DNA of 64,000 nucleotides from Pachyseris speciosa (GCA_016490735.1 JAEMWC010000560.1:526914-590913), one strand, 5' to 3'; positions 12,456 through 24,448 are shown, counted from the first letter of the stretch. The notes: generated by a model from the sequence alone, not told the origin. A program made the numbers and translations.

Positions 12456-12486
<31 letters not shown>

Positions 12487-13161
12487 TTCAGTGTTATCTT
12501 TTCAGTTGTACATCATATCGGCAAAAGTGCGTTTTCTCACACTTCGCTCTCTGTGGAAGTTCAGCCAATTCATTTTCGTCATCGCCGTGCACATGTCAAA
12601 AATTGAGAGATGAACAGAGATGAAAGAAAATTCCCATTAAATTTTCAGCTGTAACACTACTTTCTATGCATTGATATTGACAATATTCTATCCGAAAATG
12701 CGATGTTTTAAATCTTCCCTTTAAACTTGAGATCGTCCGCGTTTTTTCATCGGTAATCGTCGCGTCTTCGATTTCTTGGGAAATACCCATAGGAGGCCTC
12801 AGGAATGATTCATACTACTATCGGCTTTCGAAATAGTGGACATCGGTATTCGTGTTAATGACCAAATCCACTACCTTCAAGTAGTAGCATTCATACAGAC
12901 CCCTCTTACTACAGACAGCTTAGGAGAAAGCTAAGATGTTCGAGTTTTAAGTGCCGCAGAAGTTAGCTCAAAGAAAGCACTAAGAAATGATAATGTAAAA
13001 GCCGTCTTCTTGAGTAGCGTTTCTGCTAATGCAATGTCTTTCAACCACTCGAGATCTAGAAAAGCTGCTGTGAACTATGGGTGAAACATATATTTGCGGC
13101 TGCAGCGGCTGTGTTCACAGATCGCACGAGCCAATCCTTCGGTCAACGGGTATTTTCAGAG

Positions 13162-13767
13162 ATGGAGAAGAAGACAGCTATAGTGCTTTTATGCTTCGTA
13201 CTTGCAACTTGTTTGGTTCATGATATGGAAGCAGTAACAGGTTTTCACGAAGGCAATGGTGGCAGAAAAGTGACTAGGGTATAGCTGATTCCTTTGTATT
13301 TTTGTTGTTAATTTAAGAAATCCCAGCCAACGTCTGAATTGAGAAAATGTTGGGGATTAAGTCTTTTACGTAGTTAACAGAAACTAAACAGAAGTCTAAT
13401 GGAGCAACACACGTTACAATACTTATTCGCATTTTAACATCAGAAAACGTTTACCCATACCACGTTGTATAGAAAGAGGCGATACAATGTCTCCTCATCC
13501 GCCTCCACGTTTTTAACAGCCATAGTAGAAGTTACCTCAGAGGTGTTTAGAAAAGATAGAAAATATTTATGATTAAACACCTGAGTTATTATCTCTACTG
13601 GGAGATAAATTTATAACGAAGTATGCCTCACGTTTCTGTTCCTTTATATTCTTGATTTACAGCATTTGGAGCGTCAACAACGGAATATCAGAAACTTGTG
13701 CGCTTCAATGAAAGACGTTTGTGAACGTGAAGCAGAGCCATCGCCTGTCATCTTCGAGCGAAAATGA
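13162..13767 (+). CDS. Type A secreted two-cysteine peptide precursor, copy A1
   Basis: Two exons, 13162-13278 and 13663-13767, joined in phase 0 (agg|gtatag donor, tttacag| acceptor), give 73 residues. Residues 1-24 form a signal peptide (MEKKTAIVLLCFVLATCLVH, then DMEA with a cleavage-like end). After it come a short Gly-rich stretch (TGFHEGNGGRKVTR) and a charged, probably helical segment from exon 2 containing RNIRNLCASMKDVCERE, with two cysteines spaced C-x6-C. The tail is acidic/Pro-rich and ends FERK. Exon 2 is identical to A2's. The only other cysteines are in the signal peptide, so one intramolecular disulfide or dimerisation is possible. The function is unknown; secretion is inferred from the signal peptide. 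It sits about 3 kb downstream of the B copy in the same unit, same strand. I do not recognise a described family. Confidence 0.75.
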
Positions 13768-14015
13768 ACAAACTGGCGACAAAGGAAACCACTAATGTTA
13801 AACTACAGGGTCATCCTTCTTGTCTTTAAGCTGAGAAATGCAATTATATTTAACTAAGCAAATAAATAAATAGATTAATAACTGACCGGCTGACAAAGTG
13901 AATAAAATATGAATCAGAACATGATTATGGGTTGCTTGAGATTGAAGATTAGAAGAAAATTTACATTGATCTCTGATGAGCTTAAAAAGAGATGAAATAG
14001 AAAACTGACCACATG

Positions 14016-14886
14016 ACGTAAAAGCTCTATTAAGCCCCCCTTCTCTTTTAAACCCCACCCCCCCCCCCCCTCGGTTTTTGGTAATAAGACCCCCCTCTCT
14101 CTAATAAGTCCCTCCTTTTGGTTCACGAGATTTTGTAAGTATTCCCTCTTACGAAATACACTTTACGCGCCTCAGTTGGTTTGTTTTCAAACAGATATAC
14201 AGTAAAACACGCAATAGTGTTTCCTGCTCGGTATAAGATAATAATTTTACTGCAGTTGTTTCAGATTTGTAAAGCCAAAATATTTGCTTGCAAATAAAAG
14301 TTTTATGTCTTCTCTCTTTGACCAGGGTTTATTTGATAATGAAAGGTGGACTGGGTGTAGGTCAGGTGACAATGGCCTTTATGTTCACCCCCCTCCTGGG
14401 TTTTTGACAAGTCACATGAACTCGCAAGCCATGTGCTTGCCATTCGTCTCTATTGCTCGGATTGAGAAGCCGCTTTTGACTTGCTGCGAGGTACCTTTTC
14501 TACGTTTTCCTTCTTACCGCTATCTCATCGTCATTTTATCTCCCCTCTTTTTTGCGGTAGTATTTTGCTTCTCGCTTCGAGCCTTTCGTTTATTATTTCA
14601 TGTTAATTTCGGTCGCTGTGCTTGTCGATTGTTGCAGTTCATTCCTGTGTTGATTTCGGATCTCAGCTATCACACTTTCTTCTTCGATTGTTTTGGTCTT
14701 TAGTTCATTTCCATGGCTTCTTCTCTCCCTTCGGTTCTTGGACACGAAAATGGCGTGTTCAAAGAATTGAAATAAGCCACCCCCTGTCCAATAACCCCCC
14801 TCTCCAATAAGCCCCCTTTAATGAGGCCTGAAATGAAATAAGCCCCCCCCCCCTCCCCCGGGGGCTTAATAGTGCTTTTACGGTAA
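14016..14886. mobile_element. Non-autonomous DNA transposon, 'TTAAGCCCCC' ends, R1 copy
   Basis: It begins cgtaaaagctctattaagcc and ends with the inverted ggcttaatagtgcttttacg. Subterminal runs of (t)aagccccc repeat several times at both ends. The matching R2 copy is at 21912-22792. In R3 the site is empty: the flanks ccacat and gtctctcc are joined at about 43946-43960. No transposase is seen inside. Confidence 0.85.
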
Positions 14887-14978
14887 ATGTCTCTCCACCA
14901 CAAACGTAACGTTCTACGGCGGACAAAAGGAGAAATTTGAAGAGTGAATTCAATTCAGAAACTCAGAGAGTATAAAAA

Positions 14979-15158
14979 ATTTATTATGAAAGGTGTCATC
15001 GTGGTTTCAAATGATAGCTGAGTTGACCTTTTGTCTCACGATTGAGTCACAAAGATGTGGATCGCGACGTTTCGACCGCTATACTGCTGGTCCTCATCGA
15101 AACGTCGCGATCCACATCTTTGTGACTCAATCGTGAGACAAAAGATTAACTCAGCTAT
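14979..15158. mobile_element. Penelope-derived palindrome with paired hammerhead-like cores, R1 only
   Basis: The sequence gatgtggatcgcgacgtttc, with flanking gattgagtcacaaa, is inverted at the other side of a short centre (ccgctatactgctggtcctc). The right arm matches the 3' region of the Penelope-like element at 41693-41800. Read on the minus strand, the centre gives a GATGA...ggtcGAAAC hammerhead-like core. R2 and R3 lack this block and have a continuous tataaaaa...ttgttttcc site. Confidence 0.8.
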
Positions 15159-15312
15159 AAAAAAATTGTTTTCCAAGTTTCCTGATGTTCTAAATAATGT
15201 TGAGATTCAGCCTTTATAAGGTCTTGTAACCAGCAGTTTTACATGTCCGTCTACTAAGGTCTTGTAACCAGCAGTTTTATATGTCCGTCTACTAAGGTAT
15301 TAGTTTCAACGA

Positions 15313-15627
15313 ATATCTGAGGGTGTCCGGATAGACAAAGTACCAGAAGGCTCGCTGATTAACTCTAAGAATGAATGGAATTATTTCCACGTCCCACGCG
15401 CGATCATCACATGTGACAGCGCGGACTCTCTACGAGATAAGTTCGCTTACATGACGCCAAAAAGTTCTCAAACAATTTTAATGTATCTTACATGAATTAC
15501 TAAGCATATTGACTGAAGAGGCTCGAAGAGCGAAATATATTTCAAACTTTTAGTTTTTATTTCACAGTTTTTACAATTTTTAGTGCGTCGATTGTGTACA
15601 AAGACGTGATGTCTTCTTTTAGTTCAC
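15313..15627 (+). mobile_element. 315-bp insertion with 10-bp direct repeats, hammerhead-like core
   Basis: The sequence gtttcaacga occurs at 15303-15312 and again at 15628-15637, flanking a 315-bp block that is absent from the R2/R3 junction and the R1 start. The insert contains ctgaagaggctcgaagagcg followed by aaa at 15513-15535. This fits CUGANGA, a short stem (gctc/gagc) and GAAA, the core of a hammerhead ribozyme. No protein is encoded. Confidence 0.7.
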
Positions 15628-16315
15628 GTTTCAACGAGGGAGTCATTTTAACTCTGCCCCATAAAAGAATAGAGTTATTTCAACTCTATAAACAGCAACA
15701 TCACGTGCACAAATTGACTGTCACTGTAAAAGGTCGGAAACATTTCAGTTTAATTCAATCGCATTTCATGTCAAAAGCCTGGGGTATCAGTTCGATTACA
15801 TTGCCTTCCACTTGTCTCAATCAGGAATAATGATCTCGTTGTGGCAAAGTTCGTTAACGAAACGAAAAGAGCTAATGGAGGATTTGCAAGAAATTCAGTC
15901 TCACGTGGCGGAAAACTGTTTGTGCTTGTCTTGTCTGTCTTGTGTTGCTTTCTCCCATTTCCTGTTAATTCCTTCTTCAATCTGTACTACTCACCGAAAG
16001 CGTGAATGCTTGGTTCGTGAATACAAAGTAAACCGGGTGCATGTTACTCAAGTAGTTAAACGACGCTCCACTTTCTAAAGTATGTGCTCTGTCTATTAAA
16101 TAAAAGCGTTGTCTAGCTTTTACCGAGCGTTGGAAGGCACTTTACTGTCTATTATACCGTTTACTGTATAGACATGATGAGTAGCAAGAATTCAATTATA
16201 GCGAGGAATTCTAGGTTGAGCCGGTAATAGACACTGAATAGACCAAAGTACTTGTATTAGTTAAAGACACTGCTATATGAATTTTTCGCCGCCTACGTGT
16301 CTTTCGTATTTTGTG

Positions 16316-16725
16316 AGGGGCACCCAACGTGCCTTACTGGTGTTTGAAGTCTGTTTAAAGTGATTTTTTCGTTAGCTAGAAGAAAATTTCATCTATTCGG
16401 ATTTCTTAGCTGAAATTCTAATTGCCCGAAAATGTTAGGGAACAAAATCTTCCTTTGAGAAAATGCTAGCAGAAATGAATTCCCACGGAACTTTCTAGGG
16501 AAATATTAATATGCTTTCCGAAAATGCCAGCTGACGTTTTTGACTGCCAAAAAAGCAATTACGACCTTTTCGAAAACCTGCCCATTGCGAATCTTTTAGG
16601 CCACGTTTCGAAAAATCCGAGCGCACTCTTTAATCGACGCCGAAAGCATTGGGCGAACTACCGAACAGATCGTATAGTATCGTATCGTATCGTATCGTAC
16701 CGAACAGATATCTTTGGGTGCCCCT
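16316..16725. mobile_element. hAT-like MITE in R2
   Basis: Orthologous to 8107-8557: same ends (aggggcaccca / tgggtgcccct) and the same attttgtg/gttttgtg flanks, with internal deletions. Its presence at the same place in R1 and R2 shows it inserted before those units separated. Confidence 0.85.
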
Positions 16726-18260
16726 GTTTTGTGGTCCTCATTACTTTGTCTAAGAAGAGTTACATTCACAAACCGAAGCATACGATTGTAAGAACTTGCT
16801 CGTTTACCAGAAGTCAAGTTACACACAGCTAGTCTATTATTTGATGTTTTGAAGAAAATAAGTTGAATTTGTCATTGGGAGAAACGCCACGTAGAAAAGG
16901 CCGAATATTTCCAAATTGAGTTTGTTGTTGAATAAGAAAAACGTAGTCATACTACATTTTGGCTATGTAAGCAAAGCTTCGAATTCTAACATGTTTTTAT
17001 TGTGGCATACAAATGTCATGCAACGGTACATGAGGTGTTTATTCAATTGCGCTATTACCAGCTGTTTTAAAAGTAACCTTAAAGGCTGTCACAATCTGGA
17101 GAACAAGGATTTTCGAGACGAAAATTATTTGTTTAAAAAAAGCCATTAGAATATAATTTTTACATTTATTTACTACCGTTGTTAAGTTAACTAGACTCAA
17201 GACGATAAATGACGCATTCATTGTCCATTAAAATGGTTGATGCATAATTGGATCAGAGAAGATCACCTCACTCTGGTTTGAACAGTTTGTATCGTAGATT
17301 CGCAGTCCTAACATTTGATTTATCATATATTCACTCTCCTACAAAACTAGACAGTTCACTCGAATAAGCACGCAAACAGCTTACAGTAACGCAAAGCAGA
17401 GTACGAACGAATAAACTCATATATTGCCGACTGTTGAAAGGAAATCTCTCAGAAAGATACAATTTATGGAAGTGGTAAGTCAAAAAGCTTGCCCAGACAG
17501 CTTTGCGAACATTTTTTGTCCCTTGTTCTACTATTCACTGAACTATAGGTACTCATCTTCGTACCATGAACACTGCCTGTAAGCAGTATGCACAATGTCG
17601 ACTAAAACGAAGCTAGCTTACCCAATATGGTGCAACACCGCAACATAGCCTATAAAGCTATACAGAAACCGTCACGTTAGAGATCCAAATACACGTCTTA
17701 GAAGGCAAACAATTCTCTTGTACATCATCGATCTGTTTCATAATGCTGGGTGTACACCGCAGTGAACTACGAGAAAAATGCGCGCATATAAACAATCTGG
17801 TAATGAAACCTAAAATGCTTTTAAGAAATATTCACGGATATTGGAGGTGAACATTTTGGCAAAATGATTATCATGCTGTCTTTAGTGTGCTCTTCTTAAT
17901 TATTTTATGGTCTTTTGTAGCCAATTTCTCTAAGGTAGCATCACTACATGTCTTCGGGTCCACTCACTGAAAATTCTAGAAAGAATATAAGGAAAGTCTT
18001 AGGGAAATGAGATTTCCCCCCCAAATTTCCAAGCTGTCCTTATTGCCCTTACCGGTTAAGAGTGTTAAAGTGTTAAAAGCCATAAAACGTAGATTAAAGG
18101 AGATTTCGAGTATCGTCTTTGCCAATGCATTAAAGTCGAATTAGCGAGAAATTTTAGCAGTCAACTATGGGTAAAACATGCTTTTAAATTGTAGGTGACC
18201 CAGTCCTTGTTTTCTCAAATTGAATCTAAATATCCTTTGGTTTAGAGGGTTTTTGTAGAC

Positions 18261-18739
18261 ATGAAGAAGACAACTGCTGTAGTAGTTTCATGCGTTGTGC
18301 TTTCAGTCTTTTTGGTGCACGGAACAGATGCTGCCACTGGCTTAAGACCCGGATTAAAACGTTCAATTCGCTGGGTATAGTGAACTCCTTTTGCTGCCGG
18401 TTTTAAATGTCGTTTTACGCGGCGTTATTGTTGATTTTTCATTTTTTCTCTGTCTTTACGAGAGGAAAATGGAATTCAACGTATTTTAAGTAGTTTTTGC
18501 AGCTCGCACTTAAGTCATGTGTCGTGCAAAGTTAAATTGCAGAGGCCTTAGCAGATGTGATTTTATCAGTGAATGAAAATTCTCTATGTTAACTACACGT
18601 GTTATAAATAAGTTTTACTAACAATTCGGTTTCTTTTTCTGGTATTTTTGGCTATCAGAATGTCATCGATCACCAAAGGAAGATCCGAAACCTTTGTACT
18701 TCCATGAATGACGTTTGTCAGCAGGAAAATAACAAGTGA
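18261..18739 (+). CDS. Type B secreted two-cysteine peptide precursor, intact copy B2
   Basis: Exons 18261-18374 and 18659-18739 join in phase 0 (tgg|gtatag donor; ctatcag| acceptor) to give 64 residues. Residues 1-24 form a signal peptide (MKKTTAVVVSCVVLSVFLVH...). The mature part starts ATGLRPGL, followed by a dibasic KR (a possible convertase site). Exon 2 adds a basic segment and IRNLCTSMNDVCQQENNK at the C-terminus. The C-x6-C block aligns with RNLCASMKDVC of the type A genes. Intron position and phase are the same, and the region upstream of the start (aactatgggtaaaacat) is recognisably related, so A and B are paralogues. Function unknown; secretion is inferred. Its R1 counterpart is broken. 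Confidence 0.72.
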
Positions 18740-19971
18740 AGCCTTCCTTGATTATGTTGAAATGAACGCCTTGGCACAAACTCGCTGATAAGGAAAAATT
18801 TAAAAAAGATTGCTGCTGTTAGCTGTTCAAGAACAATATTGAATGTAACCGGGTAAATAAAAACTAGCTAAAAAATAAAATAAAATTAGGAATCTAATCT
18901 TATTGTATGTCTGTTATTGAAGTATGGAATAAAGGATAAGAGTTTGTATGCAAACAAACGCTGATCTGTGTTTTTCTGAGCAATTATTTATACTCAGATG
19001 ATGAGACTAGCCAAAGAAGTGCCTTCAGCATCTAAGAAGTCAAAAACCTATTTTGCTTTTTATTTAATTAACAGATTTCTAAGCTTTGGCCAAAGTTTTG
19101 GCCAAAGTTTTGGCCAAACGTTTGTTAAATGCATTTGCATTTTGAAGTCTTATTTGCATCTAATCGACTTTAATTCCACACTAAAGCGGCCGGGAATGAC
19201 TGAAACTACCGTAAATGGAAACATCAAACAGGTTTAAGACTATTTTTAATGGTGAAGCAAGAGGAGTGGGAAACGATAAAGGTTTACATCCTAAAACTGA
19301 CTAATCATAATGATGACTAATCATCATCATGTCACCAGGAGCGTTTTACTGTCTTCAAGTTTTGAAAAAGCCTTTCGATCATTTCTCTAGGCGTCCTCTC
19401 TTCAGGAGATGTAATTTGAAGGTTTTGATGCCTTTTACGAATGGTGTATTTCAAGAATTAGTTCTAGAAATTCTGATAGCCTCTTCCTTGGTGAATGTCG
19501 TTGCTAAGAAGATAACAGGTTGTACTGAGTGTCCTTATAGCATTAAAATAAGTGCGTAAGTTGACCACCGATTCCTTAATGTCTTTAACTGTCTTACAGG
19601 CAGTGCATCGGTCATTTACGGACTTGAAAATCGGAGTGCTCTGGGAAAACTTTCTTTAAACAATGTTTAATGCACCGTTGAGTACACAGTTAACAATTAC
19701 ACAAGTGGAGGTCGATAGTATTGGACATTTACCAACCAGCAACTCGTCGAGTTATTATCTACATTTAATATATACCACACAAGTGAATAGTGCTTTCTCC
19801 AGCGCTCTGATTGGTTTAGGCGGAGGTGATTAGCAAAGTACAATTTCCGACCGCTTGTCGGTATATTGTCGCACATAAAGTGATGTCCTGGTCCGCTAAT
19901 TATTCATTCGAGATTGTTTCTGCTAAATGCTTGTGCCCAGGCTTCTCGCATTCAGTTTAGGTGTCGAACGC

Positions 19972-20152
19972 AATAAACCCCTTTCTGGCTTGCTAGTATA
20001 TCGGAGGATAATATCCTTGGCTGATAGATTGGCCTCAAAATTTCACAGTTGCCCTCGAAACTTCTCTTCTCTGCCAAAGCTTCATTATTCGGATAATCTA
20101 TCAGCCTCGGACATTATCCTCCGATATACCAGCTACGGAAAGTGGTTTATTT
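19972..20152. mobile_element. Fold-back MITE in R2
   Basis: Orthologous to 12056-12236, with the same inverted arms (aataaacccctttctgg... / ...agtggtttatt). Confidence 0.85.
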
Positions 20153-21057
20153 AGTAAATATTCGCAAGACAAGTGGATGGCAATTTTCATTAAAGCGTTT
20201 TATTTACGGCAAAACTAAAAAGCTTAAAATCATGGAAACGTCTGCCTAGTAAGTAATATTTCGAAAGGATAATCCTCTCCCTGGAGACCTTCAGACTTCG
20301 ATTTCTTCGCCTTTTTTATGGAATCTTCGATTTTAAAGTCAAGCTTCGTTTTGAATTTGAATATATGTACCTTTTTTGTTTTTTTTTGTTTTTACCTTTT
20401 TCAGTGTTATCTTTTCAGTTGTACATCATATCGGCAAAAGTGCGTTTTCTCACACTTCCCTCTCTGTGGAAGTTCAGCCAATTCATTTTCGTCATCGCCG
20501 TGCACATGTCAAAAATTGAGAGATGAACAGAGATGAAAGAAAATTCCCATTAAATTTACAATACTTTCTATGCATTGATATTGACAATATTCTATCCGAA
20601 AATGCGATGTTTTAAATCTTCCCTTTAAACTTGAGATCGTCGTTTTTTCATCGGTAATCGTCGCGTCTTCGATTTCTTGGGAAATACTCATAGGAGGCCT
20701 CAGGAATGATTCATACTACTATCGGCTTTCGAAATAGTGGACATCGGCATTCGTGTCAATGACCAAATCCACTACCTTCAAGTAGTAGCATTCATACAGC
20801 CACCTCTTACTACAGACAGCTTAGGAGAAAGCTAAGATGTTCGAGTTTTAAGTGCCGCAGAAGTTAGCTCAAAGAAAGCACTAAGAAATGATAATGTAAA
20901 AGCCGTTTTCTTGAGTAGCGTTTCTGCTAATGTCTTTCAGCCACTCGAGATCTAGAAAAGCTGCTGTGAACTATGAGTGAAACATATATTTGCGGCTGCA
21001 GCGGCTGTGTTCACAGATCGCACGAGCCAATCCTTCGGTCAACGGGTATTTTCAGAG

Positions 21058-21663
21058 ATGGAGAAGAAGACAGCTATAGTGCTTTTATGCTTCGTACTTG
21101 CAACTTGTTTGGTTCATGATATGGAAGCAGTAACAGGTTTTCACGAAGGCAATGGTGGCAAAAAATTGACTAGGGTATAGCTGATTCCTTTGTATTTTTG
21201 TTGTTAATTTAAGAAATCCCAGCCAACGTCTGAATTGGGAAGATGTTGGGGATTAAGTCTCTTACGTAGTTAACAGGAACTTAACAGAAGTCTAATGGAG
21301 CAACACACGTTACAATACTTATTCGCATTTTAACATCAGAAAACGTTTACCCATACCACGTTGTATAGAAAGAGGCGATACAATGTCTCCTCATCCGCCT
21401 CCACGTTTTTAACAGCCATAGTAGAAGTTACCTCAGAGGTGTTTAGAAAAGATAGAAAATATTTATGATTAAACACCTGAGTTATTATCTCTACTGGGAG
21501 ATAAATTTATAACGAAGTATGCCTCACGTTTCTGTTCCTTTATATTCTTGATTTACAGCATTTGGAGCGTCAACAACGGAATATCAGAAACTTGTGCGCT
21601 TCAATGAAAGACGTTTGTGAACGTGAAGCAGAGCCATCGCCTGTCATCTTCGAGCGAAAATGA
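21058..21663 (+). CDS. Type A secreted two-cysteine peptide precursor, copy A2
   Basis: Exons 21058-21174 and 21559-21663, phase 0 junction (agg|gtatag, tttacag|), give 73 residues. The signal peptide is identical to A1's. The only protein differences from A1 are in the basic stretch before the junction (GGKKLTR here, GGRKVTR in A1). Exon 2 (HLERQQRNIRNLC...DVC, ending FERK) is unchanged. Conservation of both exons and both splice sites after duplication, with changes confined to the linker, suggests the gene is still constrained or that the copies are very recent. Function unknown. Confidence 0.75.
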
Positions 21664-21911
21664 ACAAACTGGCGACAAAGGAAACCATTAATGTTAAACT
21701 ACAGGGTCATCCTTCTTGTCTTTAAGCTGAGAAATGCAATTATATTTAACTAAGTAAATAAATAAATAGATTAACAACTGACCGGCTGACAAAGTGAATA
21801 AAACAGAAATCAGAACATGATTATGGGTTGTTTGAGATTGAAGATTAGAAGAAAATTTGCATTGATCTCTGATGAGCTTACAAAGGGACGAAAGAGAAAA
21901 CTGACCACATG

Positions 21912-22792
21912 ACGTAAAAGTTCTATTAATTATTAAGCCCCCTTCTCTTTTAACCACCCCCCTCTCTAATAAGCCCCCGTTTGGAAGTCGGGTTTTGGTA
22001 ATAAGACCCCCCCCTTCCCTGATAAGTCCCCCCTTTTGAGACACGAGATTTTGTAAGTATTCCCTCTTATGAAATACACTTAATGTGCCTCAGTTGGTTT
22101 GTGTTCAAACAGATATACATTAAAACACGCACTACTGTTTCCTGCTCGGTGTAAGATAATACATTTACTGCAGTTGGATCAGATTTGTAAAGACAAAATA
22201 TTTGCTTGCAAATAGACTTTTTATGTCTTCTCTCTTTGACCAGGGTTTATTTGATAATGAAAGGTGGACTGGGTGTGGGTCAGGTAACAATAGCCATTAT
22301 GTTCACCCCCCTCCTGGATTTTTGACAAGTCACATGAACTCGCAAGCCATGTGCTTGCCATTCGTCTCTATTGCTCGGAGTGAGAAGCTGCTTTTGAATT
22401 GCTGCGAGGTACCTTTTTCTACGTTTTCCTTCTTACCGCTATCTCATCGTCATTTTATCTCCCCTCTTTTTGCGGTAGTATTTTGCTTCTCGCTTCGAGC
22501 CTCTCGTTTATTATTTCATGTTAATTTCGGTCGCTGTGCTTATCAATTGTTGCAGTGCAGTTCATTCCTGTGTTGATTTTGGATCTCAGCTATCACACTT
22601 TCTTCTTCGATTGTTCTGGTCTTTAGTTCATTTCCATGGCTTCTTCTCTCCCTTCGGTTCTTGAACACGAAAATGGCGTGTTCAAAGAATTGAAATAAGC
22701 CACCCCCTGTCCAATAAGCCCCCCGTTCATAAGGCCTGAAATTAAATAAGTCCCCCCCCCCCCCCGGGGGCTTAATAGAGCTTTTACGGTAA
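21912..22792. mobile_element. Non-autonomous DNA transposon, 'TTAAGCCCCC' ends, R2 copy
   Basis: Orthologous to 14016-14886. Ends are cgtaaaagttctattaa... and ...ggcttaatagagcttttacg. It has slightly different C-runs and a small duplication near the left end. Confidence 0.85.
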
Positions 22793-22937
22793 CTGTCTCT
22801 CCACCACAAACGTAACGTTCTACGGCGAACAAAAGGAGAAATTTGAAGAGTGAATTCAATTCACATACTCAGAGAGTATAAAAAGTTTGTTTTCCAAGTT
22901 TCCTGATGTTCTAAATAATCTTGAGATTCAGCCTTTA

Positions 22938-23336
22938 CCGTCGATTGCATCTACCCGTGAACGCACGCGCCCAAAACATGTTTTCACGTGATGTCAAACG
23001 TCTGCGTTTCAGGTGTCAAACTTTCAAAGTTTTCCCACCCAAATGTGAAGTTCCTTCGGTGTTCTCGTGGTTCAATTCACTGTCAACGCAGTCAAGAAAT
23101 TTGAGGAAAGTCAGCGAAAATTCTTTCCCTGATATATATTGAAAGCAGGACGCCTTTTTGATAATTTCTTACTTTCTTGTTGACTGAAAACATATCCCTG
23201 TGAGTAGTGAAACACTGGCTGAAACTTCACATTTGGGCGGGGAAACTATAAAGTTTGACACCCGAAACGCAGACGTTTGACGTCAACTGAAAACATGTTT
23301 TGGGCACGTGCGTTCACGGGTAGATGCAATCGACGG
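22938..23336. mobile_element. TA-flanked fold-back element, R2 only
   Basis: It starts ccgtcgattgcatctacccg and ends with the exact inverse cgggtagatgcaatcgacgg. Inverted matching continues inward through gttcacgc, aaaacatgttttca, caaacgtctgcgttt and cttcacatttgg. The flanks are TA on each side. R1 and R3 have the uninterrupted gcttttataag-type site, so the insertion followed the split of R2. TA duplication fits the Tc1/mariner group, but no transposase is present. Confidence 0.85.
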
Positions 23337-23385
23337 TATAACGTCTTGTAACCAGTAGTTTTATATGTCCGTCTACTAAGGTATT

Positions 23386-24307
23386 AGTTTCAAACGAGGG
23401 AGTTATTTTAACTCTGTCAGTCATAAAAGAGTAAAGTTATTTCAACTCTATAATCTTGTATTAGCGTTAAAGTAACTTCGGTACGGACACCCTATTTAGT
23501 TTTTAAGATGAAAAGCAACATCAAATGCACAAATTGACTGTCACTGTAAAAGGTCGGAAACATTTCAGTTTAATTCAATCGCATTTCATGTCAAAAGCCT
23601 GGGTTATCAGTTCGATTACATTGCCTTCCCCTTGTCTCTAACAGGAATAATGATCTCGTTGTGGCAAAGTTCGTTAACGAAACGAAAAGAGCTAATGGAG
23701 GATTTGCAAGAAATTCAGTCTCACGTGGCGGAAAACTGTTTGCGCTTGTCTTGTCTGTCTTGTATTGCTTTCTTTCATTTCCTGTTAATTCCTTCTTCAA
23801 TCTGTACTACTCACCGAAAGCGTGAATGCTTGGTTGATGAATACATAGTAAACCGGGTGCATGTTACTCAAGTAGTTAAACGACGCTCCACTTTCTAAAG
23901 TATGTTCTCTGTCTATTAAATAAAAGCGTTGTCTAGTTTTAATCGAGCGTTGGAAGGCACTTTACTGTCTATTATACTGTCTACTATAAAGACATGATGA
24001 GTAGCAAGAATTCAATTATAGCAGAGAATTCTAGGTTGTAACACTACTTTCTATGCATTGATATTGACAATATTCTATCCGAAAATGCGATGTATTAAAT
24101 CTTCCCTTTAAACTTGAGATCGTCGTTTTTTCATCGGTAATCGTCGCGTCTTCGATTTCTTGGGAAATACCCATAGGAGGCCTCAGGAATGATTCATACT
24201 ACTATCGGCTTTTGAAATAGTGGACATCGGCATTCGTGTCAATGACCAAATCCACTACCTTCAAGTAGTAGCATTCATACAGCCACCTCTTACTATACAG
24301 ACAGCTT
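23386..24307 (+). repeat. Segmental duplication unit R3, left part
   Basis: 23386-24036 matches the first ~640 bp of R1/R2. At about 24036 it jumps to sequence equivalent to 12650 (R1) and 20563 (R2), so some 4.4-4.6 kb including the type B gene is missing. The match then continues to acagacagctt at 24307, where it is interrupted. It resumes at 42884. Confidence 0.9.
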
Positions 24308-24448
24308 CATTATAAGCAGCTGAGTACGAAGGCTTATATAAAACCAAAACTAAAATGTAAGGTATAACACCGTATATAATTCTTTGCATGAACACCACCT
24401 TATATAATTGGTGTTCTGTAAATAGACGACTGTCACAACGCTTTAAAA
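24308..24448 (-). mobile_element. Conserved tail of a minisatellite-type element (left inverted copy)
   Basis: This ~140-bp block (reads cattataagcagctgag... on the plus strand, ending acgctttaaaa) is the near-exact reverse complement of 42740-42882. On its own strand it ends with cagctg(c)ttataatg, related to the cagctgctgataatgatc that closes each minisatellite unit at 30.4, 31.4 and 32.5 kb. It marks the left edge of the 18.6-kb sequence that interrupts R3. No minisatellite adjoins it here. Confidence 0.85.

Larger units (their letters stand above)
7357..15312 (+). repeat. Segmental duplication unit R1
   Basis: About 8 kb, collinear with R2 (15628-23386) at high identity. It carries peptide genes B1 (broken) and A1. 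Differences from R2 include a LINE fragment (11371-11925), a Penelope-derived palindrome (14979-15158) and a deletion in B1, all confined to R1. The R1/R2 junction is split by a 315-bp insertion with 10-bp direct repeats. Confidence 0.9.
15628..23386 (+). repeat. Segmental duplication unit R2
   Basis: Collinear with R1 and carrying the complete peptide genes B2 and A2. Unit-specific features are an intact B intron, a TA-flanked fold-back element at 22938-23336, and a different sequence in place of R1's LINE fragment near 19735-19925. Confidence 0.9.

Noticed and set aside
14284..14703. 139-residue frame inside the 866-bp element as a transposase
   Set aside because: No DDE motif or other domain, and the R2 copy diverges in frame and length.
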